From the NCBI GenBank assembly GCA_021829055.1, contig JAJZCS010000005.1, forward strand, positions 1 to 21,262: a stretch of DNA of 21,262 nucleotides, in the 5' to 3' direction. This document shows positions 1-5,108 of this stretch, piece after piece; within the stretch, counting starts at the first letter, position 1, and each line of letters begins with the position of its first letter. The notes beneath the pieces were generated by a model, which was not told the origin of the DNA, did no database searches, and saw only the letters and a program-made list of their open reading frames with translations. This stretch comes from Pseudomonadota bacterium (GTDB taxonomy: Bacteria; Pseudomonadota; Alphaproteobacteria; Acetobacterales; Acetobacteraceae). The position numbers were made by a program, and so were the translations under genes.

Positions 1-544
1 CCGGGCCGAAAGAGCCGCGGTGAAGGAGGGCAAGAGCGCCGACGAGATCTGGCCGGACGAACCGGCCAAGGCACGGCCGACCGCTGATGGTAAGCCGCAG
101 CCCGACATCGCGATCCCCGGCTTGCTATAAGAGCACGACCTTGATCGGCCGCGCCTTCGGCGTCATCCGCAAGGGCAAGGTCACCGACGGACGCCTGCTC
201 AGGGATGTGGTCACCAACGACAACACCGCTTCGGAGGTTTGGGCCGATAGCGCCTACCGCAGCCAGGCCAACGAGCGCTGGCTGCGCCGGCAGGGCAAGG
301 TCAGCCGCATCCACCGTCGTAAACCCAAGGGGCGGCCGATGCCTGAGCGCACCGCGAAGGCAACGCCGCCACGGCCAAGGTCCGTGCCGGCGTCGAGCCT
401 GTGTTCGCGCACCAAAAGGCAAAAAAGGGCCTGTTCATTCGCACCATCGGTATCCGCCACGCCGAGGCCGGGATCACCCTCGCCAATCTGGCCTGCAACA
501 TGAACTGCCTGATCTTCCACGAGACCCGGGCAGCGACAGGATAG
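1..544 (+). pseudogene. IS5-family transposase remnant, frameshifted and truncated by window start
   Basis: This is the C-terminal part of a DDE transposase of the IS5 family, read from pieces in more than one frame. Around positions 1-125 one frame gives KEGKSADEIWPDEPAK and DGKPQPDIAIPG, then hits a stop (TAA at 127-129). A second frame continues from about 126 with IGRAFGVIRKGKVTDG and WADSAYRSQANERWL, the last containing the conserved D of the DDE core. After about 370 the sense returns in another frame with VRAGVEPVFAHQKAKKGLF and ITLANLACNMNCLIF, typical of the IS5 C-terminus (the E of DDE in AGVE), ending at the TAG at 542-544. At least two indels separate these pieces, so it cannot make an active transposase. 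The 5' part lies outside the window. Family assignment is from remembered motifs; the IS5 subgroup is not resolved. Confidence 0.75.
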
Positions 545-713
545 CTGCGCCCAGGTGACGGGAAATCGCCACAATACCCAAGGTCGAAAGACCGAAATGA
601 CCGGAAATCGGCCATACTCCGGCCAACTCTCGCACCTCAGGCGTTCACCGCCGGCACACCGCTAAAACCACACGGCAGATGAAGCCGCCCATGTGGTTGA
701 TGGAGGTGTCCAC
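545..713. other. Spacer between two IS remnants, no gene seen
   Basis: No reading frame here resembles a protein I know. The stretch joins the end of the IS5-type remnant to the first recognisable codons of the IS1380-type remnant, and probably holds the decayed outer end of one element and missing internal sequence of the other. I could not identify terminal inverted repeats or a target-site duplication. Confidence 0.4.
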
Positions 714-970
714 CTCTACGAGGCGATCTACTGCGCCCGCGGCGAGATGGAGAACCGGATAAAAGAGTGAAGTGGCCAGCTCGACCTCTTCGCCGACCGC
801 GCCTCGGCGGCCACCATGCGCGCCAACCAGTTGCGCCTCTGGTTGGTCTCCATGGCCTATGTGCTGCTCTGCGTGCTGCGCCGGATCCGCGTCGCCATGG
901 CCTCAGCCCATTTTCCCGGCAATACGAATTCGGCCTCGCCCACGCCTTGCTTCAAAACGCCCTCGCCTGA
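714..970 (+). pseudogene. IS1380-family transposase remnant (C-terminal part)
   Basis: The frame starting at 714 reads LYEAIYCARGEMENRIKE, then an in-frame TGA (768-770), then QLDLFADRASAATMRANQL and LVSMAYVLLCVLRRI. These are signature C-terminal blocks of IS1380-family transposases. The normal text is close to NRIKE-C-QLDLFADR, so the stop appears to come from a 6-bp insertion inside the Cys codon region. After LLCVLRRI the protein jumps directly to RVAMASAHFP, whereas intact relatives have a further segment of roughly 25 residues ending in a second RRI-like motif. A one-base shift near 918 then moves the ending RQYEFGLAHALLQNALA to another frame, closing at TGA 968-970. Three lesions plus a missing N-terminus make it a dead fragment. 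Confidence 0.75.
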
Positions 971-1190
971 CACGACCCGGACACCGCAAGATGCCATACC
1001 CCCCGAAAAACCGCCGTACTCCGGGACGGCACCGGCAACGCTCGTCCGAATCACGCCAATGTTGTCCGCACAGCCGTCTCGGACGTCTTCGACCGCCGGC
1101 ACCGCCGCGCCAACCGAGCCGTCAGAAGCACGCATGAGAAATGCGGGTTAGGCTGGTGCTGCTTTTGGCATCACCACCGGAGAACCGTCA
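971..1190. other. Probable right-end sequence of the IS1380 remnant, no gene
   Basis: The stretch lies between the decayed transposase and the 3' end of the DUF2892 gene. Open frames cross it but none gives a recognisable or plausible protein. The motif ATGAGAAATGCGGGTTAG at 1133-1150 resembles, from memory, the sequence near the right end of IS1380-type elements, which would place the element boundary just before the sulfur genes. No T-run terminator was found for the leftward operon. Confidence 0.3.
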
Positions 1191-1394
1191 CTATTTGAAG
1201 GCGCAACCGGGTTTTATGCCGAGTCTTTTGAAGATCATGGCGGCTGGGCAGAAACCCGTGATTCCGGCTTGGGTCAGGTTTAGGCCAGCGAGGGCCGAGA
1301 TGAGATAGAAGTATGGACTCACAAGCCAGCCCAACAGTAACCCCAGCAGAACGACAAGACCGGCGAAAGAGAGAACCGCGCTATCGATAGTCAT
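1191..1394 (-). CDS. DUF2892 / YgaP-type small membrane protein
   Basis: A 67-residue protein with one hydrophobic hairpin: residues about 8-26 (FAGLVVLLGLLLGWLVS) and about 28-45 (YFYLISALAGLNLTQAGIT), followed by the family motif TGFCPAAMIFKRLGIKPG. This matches the DUF2892 domain, which forms the C-terminal membrane half of E. coli YgaP; the Cys-Pro in TGFCP is characteristic. In YgaP a rhodanese domain is fused in front of it. Here the rhodanese is a separate gene on the other side of the island (3665-4030). A good ribosome site (AGGAG, about 6 nt ahead of the ATG) supports the start. It is the last gene of the leftward operon after trxC, with a 31-bp gap. Role in sulfane-sulfur handling is inferred from context; the biochemical function of DUF2892 is not established. 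Confidence 0.85.
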   Translation of the reverse strand: MTIDSAVLSFAGLVVLLGLLLGWLVSPYFYLISALAGLNLTQAGITGFCPAAMIFKRLGIKPGCAFK

Positions 1395-1425
1395 TTTTTG
1401 CTCCTTTTATTAAAAATGGTAAAAC

Positions 1426-1875
1426 TCACGCTGTCGCTGCGCTCCGGGCGCGCGCCCAACTGACAATTCGGTCCGCGGGTGCCGCCCCCGCTTGCTGCGC
1501 GCGCAACAAGCCATGATCGAATAGCAGCAGGGTTGGGATCGAACGGATTCCGTAGCGGCCTAAAATTTCGGGAGCGTCGTCGGCATTAAGCTTGAGTAAC
1601 CGAAATGCCGGCTCAAGGCGCCTCGCGGCTTCGATGAACGTTGGTTCCATTGTGCGGCAGGGACCGCACCACGGTGCCCAAACGTCGACTAGAACCGGCA
1701 CCTGATCGTGTTTGACATGACGATCGAAACCTGCGGCGTTGACGTCCACGGGGTGGCCGGTATAGATCGCCGCATGGCAGGTTCCGCACCTGGGCGACGC
1801 GCCTACTCGCGCAGCGGGGATCCGGTTGATCGTGCCGCATGCAGGACATACCAATGTTAACGTTGCGTCAGTCAT
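1426..1875 (-). CDS. trxC: Thioredoxin 2 (zinc-ribbon thioredoxin)
   Basis: A 149-residue TrxC-type thioredoxin. The N-terminus has a zinc ribbon with Cys10/Cys13 (CPAC) and Cys30/Cys33 (CGTC), and the thioredoxin fold follows with the active site WCGPC (Cys70, Cys73) and the cis-proline in SIPT (Pro114). It reduces protein disulfides or persulfides in the cytoplasm. I chose the ATG at 1875 because it puts the first zinc Cys at residue 10, as in known TrxC proteins. An ATG at 1905 overlaps the stop of the upstream oxidoreductase gene (TAATG), would add ten residues, and could be used by translational coupling. The gene lies between sqr and the DUF2892 gene in one leftward operon, so a role in reducing persulfides produced by SQR, or recycling the rhodanese, is a reasonable inference. 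Confidence 0.92.
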   Translation of the reverse strand: MTDATLTLVCPACGTINRIPAARVGASPRCGTCHAAIYTGHPVDVNAAGFDRHVKHDQVPVLVDVWAPWCGPCRTMEPTFIEAARRLEPAFRLLKLNADDAPEILGRYGIRSIPTLLLFDHGLLRAQQAGAAPADRIVSWARARSAATA

Positions 1876-1904
1876 AATAGATTCCGGCTCGGCCGGCCTT
1901 CTCA

Positions 1905-3185
1905 TTAAACGTTCGTAGGGTATGTCTTCGGAATATTGAGCTGTTTGAGAAGATAACGTTCGAAAAATAGTTCGCTGGTTCCTGCCTTGATCTTGCGAAG
2001 GAAATATCGCTCAAAGGCAACTTTTGCGAGATGCACCCATTTGCCTTGTGCGGCCCAGTTGACATTGCGAGGCGGGATTTGAGGCTGGGCAACGAAAGCG
2101 ATGCCGCCGCTGCCAAAGTCGGCAAGACAGATGGTATTCCAGGTTGGTCTGGCGTCTGGCTCGCGTCCGCGAAGAAGTAGACGGATATTCCGTGCAGTCG
2201 CCGCGACTATCGACTCGATCGTGTGCCCTGTTTTTGGGACGCCGACTGGGACTGAAGTCTTACCCACCGGAGGAATCGCGATACATACGCCAACCGAGAA
2301 CACGTCGGGGTAGGTCGGATTCCGCTGGTAGGAGTCTGTAAGCATAAAGCCACGCGCGTTAACCAGACCTTCGATGCCGAATATTGCAGGCACGCCACGA
2401 AACGCGGGCATCATCATGCTGTAGGAAAAAGGTAGTTCATGGGTGGTTTTTAGGGAGCTGTCCTCGTTGAGTTCTTCGATAGCCATGACATTGGGTTGGA
2501 CACCCGTGACGCGTGCGTTAGTGATCCATTTTACGTGCCGGTTGCGGAATTCGCTTTCCAGGAGGCCTTTGGTATCTCCAATACCGTCAAGCCCGAGGTG
2601 ACCAATATAGGGCTCTGGCGTGACAAAAGTCATCGGAACTTGATCACGGATTCTACGCTTGCGCAGTTCGGTGTCGAGAATCAGCGCGAATTCATAGGCT
2701 GGACCAAAACAGGACGTCCCCTGGACGGCGCCAATGACCACCGGGCCAGGATTCTGACAGAATCGCTCAAACATTTCAAACGCCGCCTCAGCGTGACCGG
2801 TTTCACAAATGGACTGAGTGTAGCCATCCGGGCCGAGGCCCGGGACCTCATCAAACGCAAGTTCGGGGCCAGTGGCGACGACAAGGTAGTCATAACCGTG
2901 TTTCACACCATTGGTAAGTTGGATCGACTTTGTCTTGGGATCGACGCGAGCGGCAGGAATGGTAATGAAGTTGATATTTTTGCGTTGCATTGCCGGTTTA
3001 AGGTCGATTTCGATCTCTTTGCGTCGACGCCATCCCATCGCAACCCACGGGTTGGGTGGATAGAACTGATATACCGGCTGCTTGCTGATGAGGGTGAGGT
3101 TGTCTTCAGCACGGAGTTGGCCTGCCAATTCATAGGCCATAAGGGTACCACCCAACCCGGCACCAAGAACAGTGATTTCTGCCAT
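1905..3185 (-). CDS. sqr: Sulfide:quinone oxidoreductase
   Basis: A 426-residue FAD-dependent flavoprotein that oxidises sulfide and passes electrons to quinone at the cytoplasmic membrane. The dinucleotide-binding motif GAGLGG is at residues 8-13 and the second FAD motif is LVVATGPELAF (101-111). The text QFYPPNPWVAMGWR, TSCFGPAYEFA and EPYIGHLGLDGIGD follows closely the Acidithiobacillus ferrooxidans enzyme as I remember it. The three catalytic cysteines expected for SQR are present: Cys127 (QSIC), Cys159 (TSCFGP) and Cys353 (TICLADFG). The C-terminal part (KWVHLAKVAFERYFLRKIKAG) is the amphipathic membrane-anchoring region. The frame is open upstream to 3386, but the ATG at 3185 is preceded by a strong ribosome site (GGAGG) and starts directly at the FAD motif. 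First gene of the leftward operon sqr-trxC-DUF2892, driven by a promoter overlapping that of the divergent repressor. Confidence 0.9.
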   Translation of the reverse strand: MAEITVLGAGLGGTLMAYELAGQLRAEDNLTLISKQPVYQFYPPNPWVAMGWRRRKEIEIDLKPAMQRKNINFITIPAARVDPKTKSIQLTNGVKHGYDYLVVATGPELAFDEVPGLGPDGYTQSICETGHAEAAFEMFERFCQNPGPVVIGAVQGTSCFGPAYEFALILDTELRKRRIRDQVPMTFVTPEPYIGHLGLDGIGDTKGLLESEFRNRHVKWITNARVTGVQPNVMAIEELNEDSSLKTTHELPFSYSMMMPAFRGVPAIFGIEGLVNARGFMLTDSYQRNPTYPDVFSVGVCIAIPPVGKTSVPVGVPKTGHTIESIVAATARNIRLLLRGREPDARPTWNTICLADFGSGGIAFVAQPQIPPRNVNWAAQGKWVHLAKVAFERYFLRKIKAGTSELFFERYLLKQLNIPKTYPTNV

Positions 3186-3193
3186 GAGCCTGT

Positions 3194-3198
3194 CCTCC
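3194..3198 (-). promoter_or_regulatory. Ribosome binding site of sqr
   Basis: On the minus strand GGAGG stands 8 nt before the ATG at 3185. It decides this start over the long upstream extension of the frame, which would run through the promoter region. Confidence 0.8.
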
Positions 3199-3255
3199 GT
3201 TCTAGCGGCGTTTATTGAGCCGTGGTCTTTGCTGCTGGCGTTGTCGCAGAATGCC

Positions 3256-3272
3256 CTCAGTCTATAACTGAG
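3256..3272. repeat. Perfect inverted repeat CTCAGT-CTATA-ACTGAG
   Basis: A 6-bp perfect inverted repeat with a 5-nt loop, immediately next to the -35 of the rightward promoter (TTGACA starts at 3273) and just downstream of the predicted leftward start site near 3271. It could be a second operator half, or a stem-loop at the very 5' end of the sqr mRNA. No test of either is possible from sequence alone. Confidence 0.5.
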
Positions 3273-3301
3273 TTGACAGTATATTCGATATTTTGTATAT
3301 A
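3273..3301 (+). promoter_or_regulatory. Sigma-70-type promoter of the arsR-rhodanese-RND operon
   Basis: TTGACA at 3273-3278, a 17-bp spacer, and TATATA at 3296-3301: a near-consensus housekeeping promoter. The expected start site is about 3307-3309, at or next to the ATG of the repressor gene at 3309. No ribosome site precedes that ATG, so the transcript looks leaderless. Confidence 0.7.
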
Positions 3302-3306
3302 CGCAA
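3278..3306 (-). promoter_or_regulatory. Sigma-70-type promoter of the sqr-trxC-DUF2892 operon
   Basis: Read on the minus strand: TTGCGT (3306-3301), a 17-bp spacer, and TATACT (3283-3278). The start site would be near 3271, leaving an untranslated leader of about 85 nt before the sqr ATG. The element lies almost entirely on top of the rightward promoter, so RNA polymerase could occupy only one at a time. Confidence 0.6.
3279..3302. promoter_or_regulatory. Candidate operator GTATAT-N12-ATATAC
   Basis: A perfect 6-bp inverted repeat, GTATAT and ATATAC, separated by 12 bp. It fills the spacer and -10 regions of both divergent promoters. ArsR-family repressors such as BigR bind AT-rich palindromes near the -10. 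The text ATTC-N8-GTAT at 3283-3298 is one base from the ATTC-N8-GAAT motif I recall for SqrR. A dimer bound here would block both operons. The seven bases ATTCGAT at 3283-3289 recur at 3314-3320, 31 bp apart. Confidence 0.55.
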
Positions 3307-3308
3307 GT

Positions 3309-3665
3309 ATGAAATTCGATGCTGACGCAATGGCCCTGCAGGCATCCGCCGCAACGGATATGTTGAAAGCGCTCGCCAATCCACACCGGCTGATGATTTT
3401 GTGCCAGTTATTCGGAGGTGAGCGGACCGTTGGCGATCTGGCCACGGGGCTTGGCTTGCGGATTTCGACAATGTCCCAGCACCTCGGGCTGTTGCGGCGA
3501 GACGGACTGGTCGCAACCAGGCGAGAGGCCCAAACGATCAAGTACCGTTTGGCAGATGATGTGGCCCGACGTTTGCTCGAGACGCTGTTCACGATTTATT
3601 GCCCTAACGCGATAAGCAAAAACCCAACTGGTAAACATATCGATGATCCTGAAAGGACTCCATAA
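3309..3665 (+). CDS. ArsR-family sulfide/persulfide-responsive repressor (BigR/SqrR/YgaV-like)
   Basis: A 118-residue winged-helix regulator. It has the BigR-type block MLKALANPHRLMILCQL, a recognition helix region RISTMSQHLGLLRRDGLV (about 51-68) and the wing RREAQTIKYRL. Two cysteines, Cys32 (MILC) and Cys98 (IYCP), are 66 residues apart. This is exactly the spacing of Cys41/Cys107 in SqrR and of the BigR pair, which form an intramolecular polysulfide link and release DNA when sulfide-derived persulfides are present. The start at 3309 gives a normal-length protein; the frame opens earlier, at 3222, but that would read through the promoter. No ribosome site is visible and the promoter predicts a leaderless mRNA. 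The stop overlaps the next ATG (TAATG), so translation is probably coupled to the rhodanese gene. Confidence 0.88.
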   Translation: MKFDADAMALQASAATDMLKALANPHRLMILCQLFGGERTVGDLATGLGLRISTMSQHLGLLRRDGLVATRREAQTIKYRLADDVARRLLETLFTIYCPNAISKNPTGKHIDDPERTP

Positions 3666-4030
3666 TGACGACTGATAAGAGCGTGTTAAGGGAAATTGCA
3701 CCGCGCGAATTAGCGGTCATGCTCAATAACAACGAGGTCGTACTCGTTGATGTCCGTGAGCCTGATGAATTTGCCAGCGCACGCATCCACGGGGCGTTGC
3801 TGGCGCCCTTATCCTCGTTCGATCCCGCCTTCATGCCACGGAATCCAGGACAGCCCATCGTTCTGCAATGCGGCTCCGGAAAACGTTCAGCGGTCGCCGC
3901 CGCCAAATGTATGAAAGCTGGTGTCCCGATCGCCGGCCACCTATCCGGCGGCCTTGTGGCATGGAGGCAGGTCGCATTACCGACAATTACGCTGGATCCT
4001 TCCAGCGGCAAGATCGTGGAACGGCGCTGA
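3665..4030 (+). CDS. Single-domain rhodanese sulfurtransferase
   Basis: A 121-residue rhodanese domain. It has the CH2A-like motif VVLVDVREPDEFASARIHGA (about 25-44) and the active-site loop CGSGKRS with Cys69 and Arg74 (C-X4-R), the six-residue loop typical of sulfurtransferases that bind sulfane sulfur rather than of the longer-loop phosphatases. The end GHLSGGLVAWRQVALP matches the usual C-terminal helix region. It would carry persulfide sulfur on Cys69 in the cytoplasm. Its start overlaps the stop of the repressor gene (TAATG), with AGGA about 8 nt ahead. In E. coli the YgaV sensor is followed by YgaP, a rhodanese fused to a DUF2892 membrane domain. Here the rhodanese part alone occupies that place and the membrane part is in the divergent operon. 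Confidence 0.92.
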   Translation: MTTDKSVLREIAPRELAVMLNNNEVVLVDVREPDEFASARIHGALLAPLSSFDPAFMPRNPGQPIVLQCGSGKRSAVAAAKCMKAGVPIAGHLSGGLVAWRQVALPTITLDPSSGKIVERR

Positions 4031-4055
4031 CGCGTCCCCGCATCAGCAAGTGAAA

Positions 4056-5108
4056 ATGTTGCGATCGTTTCCCGCGCCTATTACCGTGCAGCGCATGGCT
4101 CACGGGGCTTTCTGGATGCTCGTCACCGCGCTGGCATCGATCCATTGTGGTAGCGCGCTGGCGGCCCAGCAGAAGTTCATTGTGCAGGAGCGACAGGTTA
4201 CTGAGTTAGCTCCTGTTTTTGGAACGGTAGAAGGCGTACGCGTCCTGCCAGCGCGCGCGCGGATCGCCGGAACTGTACAAAAACTCGACGTCAGGGAAGG
4301 TGATTTTGTCGGTTCTGGTGAAGAACTCGCCATTGTTGCCGACTCGACATTACTGAGCCGCCAAGCTGCGTTGGCCGCAGCAATCAAGGGAGCGGAAGCG
4401 CAGCGGCTTGAAGCCCAACAGAACTTCACCCGCGTACAGCGCTTGATTGGCGTGGGGGCAGTTTCGCAATCTGCGTTCGATCAGGCACGGTCGGCGCTGC
4501 ATGTCGCCGAAAGCACGCTAGCCAGCGATATTGCGCAGCACGAGACCATTGCGCGGGAGATCGCGCAAGGCGCGGTGTTGGCGCCGCATGCCGGGCTTGT
4601 CATTCACACGCCTATTTCGGCAGGCAGTGTGATGATGCCGGGCGACATCGTCGCCGAGATCGCCGAGGCACCCTTCCGGATTCGGCTTGCCGTACCAGAA
4701 CGTTATACGCGTTTTGTAAAAAAGGGTGCGTTGATCCGCGTCGACGGTTCGGAACTCGGCATCGATCACACTATGTTCGGCCGGATCGACGAAATCAAAC
4801 CGGCGATCAGCGACGGACGAGTTATTTCCTATGCCAGCGTACCCGACCTGCCGGATCGCTTCGTTGGAATCAAGGTAGCGGTCTTGCTTCCTGCACAGAA
4901 GCATCGTGCCATTGTCATACCAGCGTCATATATCCTAACCTTGTCCGGATCGGATTACGCGCTGGTGCGGGAGAAAACCGGCGCGGTGATTGATGTGCCC
5001 GTTCAGCGGGGGGCCGCCCGGCCGAGCCCGCAAATGCCGAATGGCATCGAGATTCTCTCCGGACTCCGTCGAGGTGATGTCTTGGTCGAGCCCAAGGCTG
5101 AAGAATGA
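4056..5108 (+). CDS. RND efflux periplasmic adaptor (membrane fusion protein)
   Basis: A 350-residue HlyD/AcrA-type adaptor. A signal peptide covers residues 1-36 (hydrophobic core about 17-28; likely signal peptidase I site after SALA). The lipoyl half-motif RIAGTVQKLDVREGDFVGSGEELAIV comes next, then a short helical hairpin (about 110-175, alanine- and glutamine-rich), the second lipoyl half ending in GLVIHTPISAGSVMMPGDIVAEI, a beta-barrel, and a membrane-proximal domain. A Cys at residue 31 precedes the cleavage site but its surroundings (SIHC) do not make a lipobox. ATG 4056 lies 25 bp after the rhodanese stop; ATG 4095 is an alternative that would shorten the signal peptide n-region. The stop overlaps the permease start (ATGA). 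It couples the inner-membrane pump to an outer-membrane channel, which is not encoded nearby. Confidence 0.88.
   Translation: MLRSFPAPITVQRMAHGAFWMLVTALASIHCGSALAAQQKFIVQERQVTELAPVFGTVEGVRVLPARARIAGTVQKLDVREGDFVGSGEELAIVADSTLLSRQAALAAAIKGAEAQRLEAQQNFTRVQRLIGVGAVSQSAFDQARSALHVAESTLASDIAQHETIAREIAQGAVLAPHAGLVIHTPISAGSVMMPGDIVAEIAEAPFRIRLAVPERYTRFVKKGALIRVDGSELGIDHTMFGRIDEIKPAISDGRVISYASVPDLPDRFVGIKVAVLLPAQKHRAIVIPASYILTLSGSDYALVREKTGAVIDVPVQRGAARPSPQMPNGIEILSGLRRGDVLVEPKAEE

Noticed and set aside
1613..1849. A second small protein on the minus strand inside trxC
   Set aside because: Shifted-frame reading of the trxC gene, without a ribosome site or recognisable motif.
2496..3218. A long open frame of 240 codons on the plus strand, antisense to sqr
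   Set aside because: It is the complement of a gene with all SQR motifs, a strong ribosome site and three catalytic cysteines; the antisense protein resembles nothing.
4143..4149. Possible lipoprotein signal (Cys31) in the RND adaptor
   Set aside because: The residues before the Cys (SIHC) do not form a lipobox, and a good signal peptidase I site (SALA-A) follows.
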